From Candidatus Saccharimonadota bacterium (GTDB lineage Bacteria; Patescibacteriota; Saccharimonadia; Saccharimonadales; Saccharimonadaceae), in NCBI GenBank assembly GCA_017652105.1, contig JAGCBP010000015.1:1-64000 (forward strand): a DNA stretch of 64,000 nt, in the 5' to 3' direction. Below, in pieces: positions 46,170 to 56,387 of this stretch. Position numbers and translations under genes: made by a program. How positions within the stretch are numbered: position 1 is the stretch's first letter; every line of letters starts with the position of its first letter. The notes beneath the pieces are model-generated. The model was not told the origin of the DNA, did not search any database, and worked only from the letters and a program-made list of their open reading frames with translations.

Positions 46170-48641
46170 ATGCAAGCTGAATTTAGTGAAATAATGAGTC
46201 ATTTATCTGAAAACGCTAAGTTTGCGATTCAGAAGGCGGATTTTTATAGTAAAAGATATAATAATGGGTATATGGGGACTGAGCATTTGCTGCTCGGGAT
46301 ACTCTCGATTGATACATCTACGGGGGCGGAAATGCTTCGGCGTGAAGGCGTAACTTTGGATGAGATTGAAAAATCTCTAAATAAAGTAGCGGTGGAAGTG
46401 CCGGGTTCGGATATGGCGATGATGTCTCTTTCGGAAGCGGTAGTTTTGACGCTCAGGATGGCGCAAAATTTTGTGAACGAGGAAGGCTTGTCGGTGATTG
46501 GTACCGAGCATATATTATATAGTTTGCTTTCGCAGCCGAATTCGCGGGCGGCGTTGATTTTGACTGACAAAAATGTAGATATTGAAAAAATCATGAGTGA
46601 TGTGGAAACTTTGGTAGAAAAGCAGACTGAGGATGAAAAGAAAAAAGCTGAAAAAGCTAAATATGTAAAAAATTCTAATTTGAAGTTTCTTAGCCGATAT
46701 GGAAAAGATTTGACTGAGGAAGCTAAGCTCGGTAAACTTGATACGGTGATTGGCCGGGAAAATGAAATCGAAAGAGTGGTGACAGTTTTGTCTCGCCGAA
46801 CTAAGTCTAATCCAGTTTTGATTGGTGAAGCGGGTGTGGGTAAAACGGCAATCGTGGAAGGTTTGGCTACGAGAGTGGCGGAGCAGAATGTGCCAGGAAA
46901 TTTGATTGGCAAAAAAATCTACCAAGTGGATCTTTCTTCGGTGGTAGCGGGGACAAAATTTCGAGGTGAGTTTGAGGAAAGAATTAAAGGTATCATTGAT
47001 GAGGCGGTGTCGGATGATTCGATATTGTTATTTATTGATGAGATACATTTGCTGTGCGGAGCCGGAAATTCGGAAGGTTCGATGGATGCGGCAAATATTT
47101 TGAAACCGGCGCTAGCGCGGAACTCTCTGCATCTAATTGGTGCGACAACTCTTGATGAATATCGGAAAACTATTGAAAAAGACAAAGCTCTTTCGCGGCG
47201 TTTTCAAACCGTGATGGTGGAGGAACCTTCGCCAACAATTACTTTTAGAATTTTGAAAGGAATCAAAAAACATTACGAAAAACATCACGGGGTGGTGATT
47301 CCGGATGGGATTTTGGAAACGGCGATCGTGATGGGGCAGAGGTACATTAATGATAGATTTATGCCGGACAAAGTGATTGATATTATTGATGAAGCTTCGG
47401 CGATTTGCAAAGTTGCGGCGGACAAAAAAGGTGGCAGTAAGTACAAAAAATTGAAAATTCAAAAAACTAGTTTGGAAGAAAAAATTACCGAAGCAGCGGA
47501 AGCAGAAGATTACGAAAAAGCGGCGATGCTCAAAACTGAATTGTCTAGGATAGAGGATGAAATTAAGAAAATGGAAAAGGCTAGCGGTAAGAAACTAGAC
47601 AGGGTGCCGACTTTGACCGAGGAGAATTTGGCAACAGCGGTGTCTCTTAAAACTGGAATTCCGGTATCAAAAGTACATGGTTCGGAAGTGAAAATGTTGC
47701 TAGATTTGGAGTCTCATATCAAAGAATCAATTGTCGGGCAGGATGAAGCGGTGTCGGCGGTGGCAAAGGCAATTCGGCGAGGTAGAAGTGGAATCACAGA
47801 TTCTCGGCGTCCGATTGGTTCGTTTATCTTTATGGGGCCAACTGGTGTAGGTAAAACCGAATTAGCGCGGGTAATTGCAAGAGAAGTGTTTGGCGGAGAA
47901 AATGCGCTTATAAAAATTGATATGAGTGAGTTTGGTGAAAAACATAATGTATCGAGATTAGTGGGTGCGCCAGCGGGATATATTGGTTATGAGGATGGTG
48001 GTAAATTAACTGAAGCGGTGCGGCGAAAACCGTATTCGGTGGTTTTGTTTGATGAAATTGAAAAAGCGCATCCGGATGTGTTTAATATGTTGCTACAAAT
48101 TTTGGAAGATGGAGTTTTGACCGATGGGCAAGGTAATAAAATTAAGTTTAACAATACGATTGTGATTTTGACATCTAACCTTGGATCTTCTGATATGTAC
48201 CGAGAGGCGGAATTAGGATTTGTAGCAAAGGGTGCTAAGGACAAAAAAGCCCTTCAAGAAGAATATGAGGAAAATAAATCCTATGCGATGAAGGCACTCA
48301 AAAAAGTGATGCGGCCAGAACTGATTAATCGCTTGGATTCGATTTTGGTATTTCATGCTTTGACACGAGCTGATGTGGAGAAAATTTTTGACAATTTGAT
48401 AAATGATCTTAAGAAACGATTGGCGGTAAAAGGTATTGGACTCAAAGTTGATGAAGCGGCTAAAAAATATTTGATTGGTAAGGGTTATGATCCAAAGAAT
48501 GGAGCAAGGCCGCTGAGACGTTGTATTGAGAATGAAGTAGAATCACTTTTGTCTGAGGAAATTATTGCCGAAAAACTTAAGAAGGGTGATATTCCGACTT
48601 TGAAACTTATTAGAAATAAATTAAAATTAGTAAAGGAGTAA
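46170..48641 (+). CDS. clpC: ClpC-type AAA+ unfoldase
   Basis: 823 residues. Clp N-domain (two repeats, 1-150; [12 protein letters not shown] and [12 protein letters not shown]), AAA1 with Walker [16 protein letters not shown], a short middle domain with a UVR-like segment ([20 protein letters not shown]), AAA2 with [15 protein letters not shown], and the C-terminal D2-small domain. It unfolds proteins for ClpP, encoded 3 nt downstream. A CIRCE-like site marks it as heat-shock controlled through an HrcA repressor, which is not in this window. Confidence 0.96.
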   Translation: MQAEFSEIMSHLSENAKFAIQKADFYSKRYNNGYMGTEHLLLGILSIDTSTGAEMLRREGVTLDEIEKSLNKVAVEVPGSDMAMMSLSEAVVLTLRMAQNFVNEEGLSVIGTEHILYSLLSQPNSRAALILTDKNVDIEKIMSDVETLVEKQTEDEKKKAEKAKYVKNSNLKFLSRYGKDLTEEAKLGKLDTVIGRENEIERVVTVLSRRTKSNPVLIGEAGVGKTAIVEGLATRVAEQNVPGNLIGKKIYQVDLSSVVAGTKFRGEFEERIKGIIDEAVSDDSILLFIDEIHLLCGAGNSEGSMDAANILKPALARNSLHLIGATTLDEYRKTIEKDKALSRRFQTVMVEEPSPTITFRILKGIKKHYEKHHGVVIPDGILETAIVMGQRYINDRFMPDKVIDIIDEASAICKVAADKKGGSKYKKLKIQKTSLEEKITEAAEAEDYEKAAMLKTELSRIEDEIKKMEKASGKKLDRVPTLTEENLATAVSLKTGIPVSKVHGSEVKMLLDLESHIKESIVGQDEAVSAVAKAIRRGRSGITDSRRPIGSFIFMGPTGVGKTELARVIAREVFGGENALIKIDMSEFGEKHNVSRLVGAPAGYIGYEDGGKLTEAVRRKPYSVVLFDEIEKAHPDVFNMLLQILEDGVLTDGQGNKIKFNNTIVILTSNLGSSDMYREAELGFVAKGAKDKKALQEEYEENKSYAMKALKKVMRPELINRLDSILVFHALTRADVEKIFDNLINDLKKRLAVKGIGLKVDEAAKKYLIGKGYDPKNGARPLRRCIENEVESLLSEEIIAEKLKKGDIPTLKLIRNKLKLVKE

Positions 48642-48644
48642 AAT

Positions 48645-49229
48645 ATGACAAAAAATTATTTAGTACCAACGGTGGTGGAAGAAACTAATAAAGGCGAGAG
48701 AGCTTACGATATTTATTCGAGGCTTCTCAATGACCGGATTGTGTTTTTGGGTGAGGATGTAAATTCTCATACGGCAAATTTGGTGGTGGCGCAACTTTTG
48801 TATCTTGCGCACGAAGATCCGAAAAAACCGATTAAACTGTATATTAATTCTCCGGGCGGTTCGGTATATGATGGTTTGGCAATTATTGATACGATGAATT
48901 ATATTGAACCGGATGTGGAAACAATTGGAATTGGTCTGCAGGCGAGCATGGGGGCGATGCTTTTGTCCTCTGGTGCGAAAGGCAAGAGATATTGTTTGCC
49001 AAATAGCAGAATTATGATTCATCAGCCATCATCGGGTACGGAAGGTAAGATTACTGACCAGGAAATTATGCTTAGAGAAGGCGTGTTTCTCAAAAAACGT
49101 TTGGCGGAAATTTTTGCTAAAAATACCGGCAAATCACTCGCTCAAGTCGAGAAAGACATGGATCGAGATAATTGGATGAGTGCGGAAGATGCCAAAAAGT
49201 ACGGCATCATTGATCAAATTATCAAATAG
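48645..49229 (+). CDS. clpP: ATP-dependent Clp protease proteolytic subunit
   Basis: 194 residues, full length. Catalytic triad: Ser in [14 protein letters not shown], His in [10 protein letters not shown], Asp in [14 protein letters not shown]. It forms the tetradecameric protease chamber with ClpC. It lies 3 nt behind clpC with RBS AAAGGAG, one operon under the CIRCE site. Confidence 0.96.
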   Translation: MTKNYLVPTVVEETNKGERAYDIYSRLLNDRIVFLGEDVNSHTANLVVAQLLYLAHEDPKKPIKLYINSPGGSVYDGLAIIDTMNYIEPDVETIGIGLQASMGAMLLSSGAKGKRYCLPNSRIMIHQPSSGTEGKITDQEIMLREGVFLKKRLAEIFAKNTGKSLAQVEKDMDRDNWMSAEDAKKYGIIDQIIK

Positions 49230-49538
49230 TTATTTGACTGGTCTAGAGATGTTGGCTGGATGGCCATAATCTGGGATGATGAGTGGTTGATTTAGATTGA
49301 GCTCGTGGATTAGGGTGTTTACAATGGTGGCACCGATTCTAAGGCCGGTAAAACTGCCCGGGCCTTGATTGAAATCGATCTCAGTAATGTCTTGAAAATC
49401 TTGGCCATTTTCTATTAATTTGTCGTGAATGAATTTGAGAAGTTTTTCGGCCATATCACGACCAAAATCTTGTTCGTAGGTTTTGTCGTCTAGTTTTAGG
49501 ATTGCAGTGTTGGTGGAAGTGTCTAGATACATTTTCAT
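49230..49538 (-). CDS. tsaB: TsaB-like protein, half length
   Basis: 102 residues, less than half of the usual TsaB (about 230). It keeps the N-terminal ASKHA half: MYLDTSTNTAILKL, and the family signature NQGPGSFTGLRIGATIVNTL. The C-terminal lobe is missing and no continuation is seen in other frames, because clpP follows directly on the other strand. TsaB is the scaffold partner of TsaD in t6A37 tRNA modification. It overlaps tsaE by 4 nt, which supports the assignment. Confidence 0.75.
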   Translation of the reverse strand: MKMYLDTSTNTAILKLDDKTYEQDFGRDMAEKLLKFIHDKLIENGQDFQDITEIDFNQGPGSFTGLRIGATIVNTLIHELNLNQPLIIPDYGHPANISRPVK

Positions 49539-49930
49539 TGGATTTCTACCTCGCGAGAATTGTCGTCGTTATATTTAATATTAATGATAGTGTGATTTTC
49601 TGGTAAAATATCTTTGACGGAATCAGACCACTCGATAACTATAATATTGTTAGGATTTTTGAGGTTTTCTAGTAAGTCTTCTTGCATGATGCCGGGATCT
49701 TCTAGACGGTAAAAATCGTAGTGAATAAGAGTTTTGGTTTTGCCGGCGTAGGATTTGGAAATAGTGAAGCTGGGGCTGGTAACTGGCTCTTTGATATTAA
49801 GCTGTTCGGCGAGACCACGGACAAATGTAGTTTTGCCAGCGCCGACATCACCGATAAGTTCGATTACATTAGAAGTAATGTCGAAATTTTTGCCGAACTC
49901 TAGCATCTCTTGTTCAGAATTAATTTTCAT
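49535..49930 (-). CDS. tsaE: tRNA threonylcarbamoyladenosine biosynthesis protein TsaE
   Basis: 131 residues. P-loop LIGDVGAGKTTFVRGLA, SPSFTISKSY (switch), HYDFYRLEDP and IIVIEWSD are the TsaE marks. This ATPase drives the TsaB-TsaD complex. First gene of the tsaE-tsaB pair, divergent from murC. Confidence 0.92.
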   Translation of the reverse strand: MKINSEQEMLEFGKNFDITSNVIELIGDVGAGKTTFVRGLAEQLNIKEPVTSPSFTISKSYAGKTKTLIHYDFYRLEDPGIMQEDLLENLKNPNNIIVIEWSDSVKDILPENHTIINIKYNDDNSREVEIQ

Positions 49931-49932
49931 TG

Positions 49933-49945
49933 TATAATAATTATA
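49933..49945. promoter_or_regulatory. Divergent promoters of tsaE and murC
   Basis: Plus-strand TATAAT at 49933-49938 and minus-strand TATAAT at 49940-49945, one base apart; each is 9 nt from its start codon (49948 and 49930). Confidence 0.7.
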
Positions 49946-49947
49946 TC

Positions 49948-51171
49948 ATGAAAATTTATATTTCGGGAATATCAGGAACGGGAATGGGGCCGCTGGCGTT
50001 AATGGCTGTGAAGGCTGGACTTGAAGTTTGTGGGTCGGATCTTTCGCGCGGTGCGATTTATGATGAACTAGTTGATGCGGGGATTGAAGTTTTTATCGGT
50101 GAGCAGGATGGGGAATTTTTGAAGTCAAAAATTGCTGAGGGCGTGGAATGGTTTGTGCATACTTCGGCGCTGCCGGCTGATGCGCCGGAGATGTTGGTGG
50201 CGCGTGAGGCAGGAATTAGGATTTCGAAAAGAGATAATTTGACGGAATTTTTGGTGCAAAAATTAGGGCTTAAAATGGTGGCGGTGGCGGGAACGCATGG
50301 TAAGACCACGACCACTTCAATGATTGTTTGGGCGTGTGTTAAGTTGGGTTTGCCGGCTGCTTATATTGTGGGTTCGACTTTGGGGTTTGCGCCATCGGGT
50401 GCTTACTCGGAAGCGGATAAATATTTTATTTATGAAGCAGATGAATATGACCGGAATTTTTTGAAATTTCATCCGTGGCTCTCTGTGATCACTTCGGTTA
50501 GTTATGATCACCCGGATATTTATAAAACGCCGGAGGAATATAGACAAGCTTTTTCTCAATTTGAAGAGCAGAGTGAAAAAGTGATTTTGGAACCGAAGTT
50601 TTTTGATTTTAAATTGGCGGGTGAGGCGAGAAGGTATGATGCGGGAATGGCGTTTGAGGCGGTGAAAGAAATTACTAAAAACGAAGGGATGGAAGTTGCT
50701 GATGAAAAAATCGTGGAAGTTTTGAACGAATTTCCGGGTGTGGGGAGACGGTTTGAAAAACTAGCCGAGGGAATTTATACGGATTATGCACATCATCCGG
50801 AAGAAATAAAAGCAACGATGGATGTAGCGCTCGACCAGATGGAAATCGATGGGCTCAAAGGTGTGGTGGTGGTGTATCAACCACATCAAAACACTCGGCA
50901 ACACGAAGTTTTGGATCTATATTACGATGCGTTTATTGGTGCAGAAAAAGTGTTTTGGTTGTCAACATATCTTACGCGGGAAAATCCGGATTTGCCAATT
51001 TTGCAGCCAGTTGATTTTATTAATCAGCTGAATAATGCAGAAGTGGCAGAGGCGGCGGAGCTTAATGATGATTTATGGGAGCAAATTTGCAAATATCGTG
51101 ATGATGGATATTTGATAATTTTAATGACTGCTGGCCCGGCGGACTCGTGGTTGCGAGAAAAATTAGCATAA
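49948..51171 (+). CDS. murC: UDP-N-acetylmuramate-L-alanine ligase (MurC, short form)
   Basis: 407 residues, shorter than the usual 450-490. N-terminal Rossmann part (YISGISGTGMGPLALMA), the ATP loop VAGTHGKTTTTSMI, FIYEADEYDRNFLKFHP, GVGRRFEKL and the catalytic DYAHHPEEI, then VVVYQPHQNTR. It joins L-Ala to UDP-MurNAc; MurC is preferred over Mpl because no peptide-ligase-specific signs are seen. ATG 49948 is set by the promoter. Together with murB it shows a peptidoglycan precursor pathway. Confidence 0.9.
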   Translation: MKIYISGISGTGMGPLALMAVKAGLEVCGSDLSRGAIYDELVDAGIEVFIGEQDGEFLKSKIAEGVEWFVHTSALPADAPEMLVAREAGIRISKRDNLTEFLVQKLGLKMVAVAGTHGKTTTTSMIVWACVKLGLPAAYIVGSTLGFAPSGAYSEADKYFIYEADEYDRNFLKFHPWLSVITSVSYDHPDIYKTPEEYRQAFSQFEEQSEKVILEPKFFDFKLAGEARRYDAGMAFEAVKEITKNEGMEVADEKIVEVLNEFPGVGRRFEKLAEGIYTDYAHHPEEIKATMDVALDQMEIDGLKGVVVVYQPHQNTRQHEVLDLYYDAFIGAEKVFWLSTYLTRENPDLPILQPVDFINQLNNAEVAEAAELNDDLWEQICKYRDDGYLIILMTAGPADSWLREKLA

Positions 51172-51197
51172 AAATATTGGCAATTCGATTCTGGTTG

Positions 51198-51206
51198 TGG
51201 TAAAAT
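51198..51206 (+). promoter_or_regulatory. Extended -10 promoter of the 51213 gene
   Basis: TGGTAAAAT, hexamer 51201-51206, 6 nt before ATG 51213. Confidence 0.75.
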
Positions 51207-51212
51207 AGGGGT

Positions 51213-51791
51213 ATGGAAGTGGAGTCCAGTGGTGCGGCTGTGGAGAATGCATCAAAAAATAAAACATTATTTATTGTACTTGGTGTTTTTGGTGTTTTGA
51301 TTGTGGGACTCGTGATTGCAATTGCAATAGTGAAAAGTTTGCCAAAAAAAGTGGAAGAAATTGCTGATGATGAGCCGGTGGGCGTAGGGCAAATTAGTTC
51401 TGCTGAAATAAAAGAATATACTGGGTATTATGAGGCAATTTCTGCAGAATTATCAAAAATATATGCAGATGATGAACAGGGTATGTTGGATGTGTACCAA
51501 AGATATATAAATAATACAGAAGATGAAAAAGTTAAGGCGATGCTTGAGATGGATTATTATAATATAGTGATGGCGTATGATACTGATAAGACTAAGGCTG
51601 AAGAAGTGGTTGCAAAAGCAATTGAGATTGATGATGTTCTAAAAACTATAGACTCTGGCGTGTTTGTACTAAATGTGGCTAGTAATTATGGAAATGAAGA
51701 TTTAGTGAGACAGTATGATTCGATATTGAATGAAAGACAAGGTTTGGATGAGACAAACGAAGATAATGAGACTGTGGGGTGTCTATGCTAA
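51213..51791 (+). CDS. Membrane-anchored helical protein, unknown function
   Basis: 192 residues. Anchor at about 19-42 (TLFIVLGVFGVLIVGLVIAIAI), then an acidic, helical extracellular part of about 145 residues in which helices pair in a TPR-like rhythm (DVYQRYINNTED, MDYYNIVMAYDTD). It overlaps the giant secreted protein gene downstream, so the two are co-expressed; perhaps it is its assembly or export partner. Confidence 0.55.
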   Translation: MEVESSGAAVENASKNKTLFIVLGVFGVLIVGLVIAIAIVKSLPKKVEEIADDEPVGVGQISSAEIKEYTGYYEAISAELSKIYADDEQGMLDVYQRYINNTEDEKVKAMLEMDYYNIVMAYDTDKTKAEEVVAKAIEIDDVLKTIDSGVFVLNVASNYGNEDLVRQYDSILNERQGLDETNEDNETVGCLC

Positions 51792-54700
51792 GAAGGACTA
51801 TAAAAGTATCGTTGATTCTTGGCGTATTTATTTTTAGTATATTGGTTTTGCCGGGTAATTGTTTTGCGGATAGCAAATACAATAACAATAAAACTAAATG
51901 TTTGAAAGATGCGGGAACATTAAAAAATATAGAATCGGTTGATTGGGCATGCGGTAAAGCAGCTGATGGAAATCAGAATGGTTGCGCACTTTGGATTGGT
52001 AATGCGGCTAGTGCCACGGTACCAAAAATTTATGTAAAAAGTCTTACCGGAACAGCAACAGTGATGTATTGGGGTACTTGTACGGACCTTACGGATAAGC
52101 CGAGTAATATATTTGTAGAGAATGATAACAATTCGATTGGAGATGATGGTGTTAACCTTCCGTGGGGTATTCAATCTACGTATGCTTTTACACGTCCGGT
52201 GATGAAGAGGTCTGCGACTACTCCGGTTGCTGTGTCTGGTAGAGGTACCACATTGAATATAGCAAATTTTGTGTCTGGGGGTGGGGTAACAAAAACCGAG
52301 ACTGAATGTGGTACAGAATATACAAGAAAGGTAACCGTTTGGCGTTCTCATGGTACAGATCCGAAATCTCGTAGCTCCATGGATCAGGATATAACTGTTG
52401 TGGTGACCGATAAGCCAGGTTGTGGCGAGGATCCGGACACTTGTGCTATACTTGGCGGCACATTTAAAGAGGGGGTTACTAATATAAGTTTGGGGGTTAA
52501 AAATACAGATTTGTATATGAGGTCCGGCGGAAGTGAAGACTGGAAAGTTTCGACAGCTGCTAAGCCAGCCACTGTTTACGCAAAACCAGGAGATAGAATT
52601 GCATGGCACACTTGTTATTATCCAGGGATGCAGGCAAGTAGTGTGCTTAATGCGGAGGTCTCGGAAGTGATAGGAAAACCTAACTTTAATACGCCTCTAC
52701 CGACAAATGAATGTTTGGCGAGTCCAATGCCACTAGTAAAAAAGAAGTTGAAAGATATATTTGGTGCTGCTTGGCAGAACAAGTTTAGCCTTAGTAACCC
52801 GATAGGTTCTCAGGGTAGTAGATCTTCGGAAGGAACGACTGATGATAATAGAAATGCTGATCCATATAAAGAGTTTTTATATGATATAGGTGATACTACG
52901 ATAAGGTGGGCGCACAATGAGTCTAATATACTTTCTGGTAAGGAAGGCGCTGGCGATGTAGGTAGTACCTACACCGAAACTGCCACTACGGGCACTCCGA
53001 CTAAGTTGACAATGCCAGTTACGCCGACTCTTAGTACATCAGAAGAAGTTTATAGTAAATCTAAGGATGGGGCTTGCCATGATGGTGCTAACCAAATAGA
53101 GATAGATAGTAGGTTACAAATATTCTGTCCAGCAATTGGAGTTACATTTAACAGCTCAACTTATCCTGATACCTTGTTATATCCAGATAGACTTGGTTGG
53201 TGGGCGGGAAATGCTGCGGTAAGCCCAGCAATTCCTGCACAATATTGCTGGACCAAGAAGACTGGTGGTGATAAATATTGTGGTGAGTGTCAGGGCGATG
53301 CTAATTGTCTTAGTAATTGTAAAACCTGTAATGGTAAGGACACCTGTGTAGCGGATTGTAATGGAAATGCCGACTGTATAAAAGGCTGTTGTACTTGTAA
53401 AGAAATAGAGAGTGATGGTAAAAAGAATTATGAATGTCTTCAATGCACAAATAAATATGATGGAGATTTTGTGGCGGCGAAAGTAGATGAAACGCCAGCG
53501 GTTAAAAATGCATCGGTGATTGTGCCTTATAATTTCGAAATCCATACCGGTGTGGAACTAGATACTAGCAAAACTTTATTCTCTGGTGAAGTTTTGAATA
53601 TTAAGGAAATCTGGACACAGGTAGAGCCGAGGTATAATGATGCAACAAAAGACTATTATGCTACAAAAGTACCTAGTGGAGCCAAAATAAACCTTGCGGC
53701 TTATGTAACAAAGGATTCTGATGGCGGCTTCTCTGAAGGGGAAATTGGGTCGGCAAATGATCTTTGCAGTACTCTTAACACTGTGATTACGGATGCGAAT
53801 GCTAAATGGAAGCAGTGTAGCAATATAGATACTAGGACTATAGATGATGAGCTAAATAAGGATAATGATCAGGGCGGTGGTGATAGAGATAGGCCTTTTG
53901 GTAATACTACCTATGCGGCTTTTGATGCAAGCGCCGGGGATTATATCTGTGTAGTGAGTGCAGTGTGGCCGTCGGCTTCGAAGGATACGGAAACTAGCAC
54001 GGACTTGAATGTAACTGGTAATGGTAAGTGGCGTTATTCTACTCCATCCTGCCAACAAATTAATAAACGGCCGAGTCTTCAGGTGTGGGGCGGAAGTATC
54101 TATTCTGCAGGTAATATAAACTCTAATCCACCAGCAAAAAATAATGTGTATGGCGAATGGAATTATACAAAGAATACAAATAATAAGCACTTCTTTGGTA
54201 CTTGGGCGGAGCACAGTTTGATTATCGGCAGTGGAACTTCTAATACAATTGCTTCTGGTGCGGCAACAAATGGCAGTCAGGGGGCAACAAAGGCACTTTG
54301 CGAAAATAGGGCACCACTTAGTTTTGCAAATGATGATGGCACTTGTACTACTAGCAAAAATACAGTAGGCAAGTCTGGGATTGGTGCTGGCAGCGAAGGG
54401 GCAAGTAGGGATGAACTAATAAGGTATTGGGGCTATGCGAGCCCTAATTATACTGATGGCACGATTGATTTAGTTGATAGTGGATTGGGGACTCCGATAA
54501 AAAATCAGGTAGGGGTGAATATGCGCTATATCAATAAGAGTGGTAATGTAAATATTTCTGGTAAACTTTCTGAAAGTATGACTTATTTGATTGAATCTTC
54601 CGGTACGGTAACTATTACAGATAGTGTTTTGCATCCAAGCGGAACGAATAATTCACTAGACAAGGTGTCAAAAATAATTATTTATGCAAATAAGATTAAT

Positions 54701-55015
54701 ATTCAATGTCATGTAAAAGAAGTGGATGCAGTTTTGATTACGAAGGTTGGCGGAGTTGTAAACACTTGTTCGGATGAGGCTAGCGTAGCTTCAAAGAAGA
54801 GGTCTACACAACTCAAAATATTTGGTACTGTCATAACTGATGAATTTGTCCCGCACAGAACTTACGGATCGGCAGCTGGTGACAAATCAACTGAGCCAGC
54901 GGAAATTATTGATTATGACTCATCGCTCTTGATGTGGGCTGAGAATTTGTCGCAGTCTGCTCAAACTACTACGCTTCAGACTGCTTATCAAAGAGAATTA
55001 GCGCCTCGATACTAA
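51785..55015 (+). CDS. Giant Cys-rich secreted surface protein
   Basis: 1076 residues. Signal peptide (LRRTIKVSLILGVFIFSILV, cleavage near CFADS). The body is rich in Thr, Ser, Gly and Asn. Around residues 490-560 is a dense Cys cluster (CGECQGDANCLSNCKTC, CVADCNGNADCIKGCCTC, CLQC). The C-terminal 150 residues carry short beta-repeat motifs (INKSGNVNISGKL, VTITDSVLHPSGT), like polymer-forming beta-helices. The function is unknown; likely a large surface structure. ATG 51785 or GTG 51779 are both possible, and both lie inside the end of the preceding gene. Confidence 0.65.
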   Translation: MLRRTIKVSLILGVFIFSILVLPGNCFADSKYNNNKTKCLKDAGTLKNIESVDWACGKAADGNQNGCALWIGNAASATVPKIYVKSLTGTATVMYWGTCTDLTDKPSNIFVENDNNSIGDDGVNLPWGIQSTYAFTRPVMKRSATTPVAVSGRGTTLNIANFVSGGGVTKTETECGTEYTRKVTVWRSHGTDPKSRSSMDQDITVVVTDKPGCGEDPDTCAILGGTFKEGVTNISLGVKNTDLYMRSGGSEDWKVSTAAKPATVYAKPGDRIAWHTCYYPGMQASSVLNAEVSEVIGKPNFNTPLPTNECLASPMPLVKKKLKDIFGAAWQNKFSLSNPIGSQGSRSSEGTTDDNRNADPYKEFLYDIGDTTIRWAHNESNILSGKEGAGDVGSTYTETATTGTPTKLTMPVTPTLSTSEEVYSKSKDGACHDGANQIEIDSRLQIFCPAIGVTFNSSTYPDTLLYPDRLGWWAGNAAVSPAIPAQYCWTKKTGGDKYCGECQGDANCLSNCKTCNGKDTCVADCNGNADCIKGCCTCKEIESDGKKNYECLQCTNKYDGDFVAAKVDETPAVKNASVIVPYNFEIHTGVELDTSKTLFSGEVLNIKEIWTQVEPRYNDATKDYYATKVPSGAKINLAAYVTKDSDGGFSEGEIGSANDLCSTLNTVITDANAKWKQCSNIDTRTIDDELNKDNDQGGGDRDRPFGNTTYAAFDASAGDYICVVSAVWPSASKDTETSTDLNVTGNGKWRYSTPSCQQINKRPSLQVWGGSIYSAGNINSNPPAKNNVYGEWNYTKNTNNKHFFGTWAEHSLIIGSGTSNTIASGAATNGSQGATKALCENRAPLSFANDDGTCTTSKNTVGKSGIGAGSEGASRDELIRYWGYASPNYTDGTIDLVDSGLGTPIKNQVGVNMRYINKSGNVNISGKLSESMTYLIESSGTVTITDSVLHPSGTNNSLDKVSKIIIYANKINIQCHVKEVDAVLITKVGGVVNTCSDEASVASKKRSTQLKIFGTVITDEFVPHRTYGSAAGDKSTEPAEIIDYDSSLLMWAENLSQSAQTTTLQTAYQRELAPRY

Positions 55016-55019
55016 AGAG

Positions 55020-55028
55020 TGATATAAT
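55020..55028 (+). promoter_or_regulatory. Extended -10 promoter of the radA operon
   Basis: TGATATAAT, hexamer 55023-55028, 9 nt before ATG 55038. Confidence 0.7.
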
Positions 55029-55037
55029 ATATATTAT

Positions 55038-56387
55038 ATGAAAGTGAGGAGTCAGTTTGTTTGTCAGCAGTGTGGAACCTCTTATGCTAAGTGGGTAGGG
55101 CAGTGTTCGAATTGTGGTAGCTGGAATTCTTTGGTTGAGCAAATGCCGGAGGTTGCTGCAGAGAAAAAATCGGCGATCGCGAAGGCGGAGCTCTCGGGTA
55201 AAAAGTTGGATTTTGTGAAACTAAAAACCGTAGTGCCATCGGATGCAAAAGCGAGGCTTTTAACTAATTTTAAAGATCTTGATACAGTGCTTGGTGGGGG
55301 GATTTTGATGGGGTCGGTGTCACTACTCGCCGGACAGCCGGGAATTGGCAAATCTACGCTTTTGATGCAGATTTGTGCGAGAATCGCAAAAAACCACGAT
55401 GTATTATATATATCGGGTGAGGAAAGTGCTGGGCAAGTAAAGCTTAGGGCAGAGAGGCTTGGTGCGAATTCGGATAGATTGAATTTTGCTGCTTCTACAT
55501 CCGCCAACGATATTGCAAAAACTATAGAATCGGGTGAATTTGATCTGGTGATTGTAGATTCAATCCAAACTTTGGCGGTGAACGAAATATCCTCGGCGCC
55601 GGGGACTGTATCACAAGTGACTAATGCGGGAAATTTAATTATTCGGGCGGCGAAGGCGACCGATACGGCGGTGGTAATAGTGGGCCATGTGACAAAAGAA
55701 GGGACTTTGGCTGGGCCGAAAGTTTTGGAACATTTGGTGGATGTGGTGCTGAATTTTGAAGGAGATAGATACGGTGGATTTAAAACCGTGCGGGCAGTAA
55801 AAAACCGATTTGGTTCGACTAACGAAGTGGCGATTTTTGAAATGCTGGATTCGGGACTTTCCGAAGTAGAAAATCCTTCGGCGGCCCTTCTAGCTGAGAG
55901 AACTAACACGGATGGTTCGATAATTCTGGCAACACTCAATGGTAATCGGCCGATTTTGGTGGAAATACAAGCGTTAGCTACTAAAACGAATTACGGATAT
56001 CCAAAACGCACAGCAAGTGGTTTTGACCTGAATCGGTTGAATCTTTTGATTGCGGTGCTAGAGAGAAGGACAAAACTAAAATTGTCTGACCAAGATATTT
56101 TTGTGAATGTAGTAGGCGGAATGAAACTTGCTGATGCGGCGGCGGATTTGGCGGTTTGTATGGCGATCGCTTCGGCGGTAGCCGGGCGGAAATTAGGCGA
56201 AGAATACGTGGTATTTGGTGAAGTTGGGTTAGGCGGTGAGATACGCTCGGCTTTTCGGGCGGACCAGAGAATTGCAGAAGCGAAAAAACTCGGTTTTTCT
56301 CATGCGATTGGACCTAGTACTGTCAAAGATAAGTTTGTGATTCCGGCAAAAGACCTGCGTGAAACATTAATTAGGTTTGTAAAATGA
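55038..56387 (+). CDS. radA: DNA repair protein RadA
   Basis: 449 residues. Zinc finger FVCQQCGTSYAKWVGQCSNC, RecA-like ATPase (GQPGIGKSTLLMQI, VIVDSIQTL), the RadA-specific KNRFGSTNE motif, and a Lon-like C-terminal domain (VVGGMKLADAAADLAV). It is a helicase-like branch-migration factor. The stop overlaps the start of ruvC by 4 nt, giving a recombination operon radA-ruvC-ruvA. Confidence 0.95.
   Translation: MKVRSQFVCQQCGTSYAKWVGQCSNCGSWNSLVEQMPEVAAEKKSAIAKAELSGKKLDFVKLKTVVPSDAKARLLTNFKDLDTVLGGGILMGSVSLLAGQPGIGKSTLLMQICARIAKNHDVLYISGEESAGQVKLRAERLGANSDRLNFAASTSANDIAKTIESGEFDLVIVDSIQTLAVNEISSAPGTVSQVTNAGNLIIRAAKATDTAVVIVGHVTKEGTLAGPKVLEHLVDVVLNFEGDRYGGFKTVRAVKNRFGSTNEVAIFEMLDSGLSEVENPSAALLAERTNTDGSIILATLNGNRPILVEIQALATKTNYGYPKRTASGFDLNRLNLLIAVLERRTKLKLSDQDIFVNVVGGMKLADAAADLAVCMAIASAVAGRKLGEEYVVFGEVGLGGEIRSAFRADQRIAEAKKLGFSHAIGPSTVKDKFVIPAKDLRETLIRFVK

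Noticed and set aside
51157-51171. TTAGCATAA at the end of murC as a fourth element of the A/B/C family
   Set aside because: Only 9 bases match; the G block, the 17-nt promoter and the small ORF are missing.
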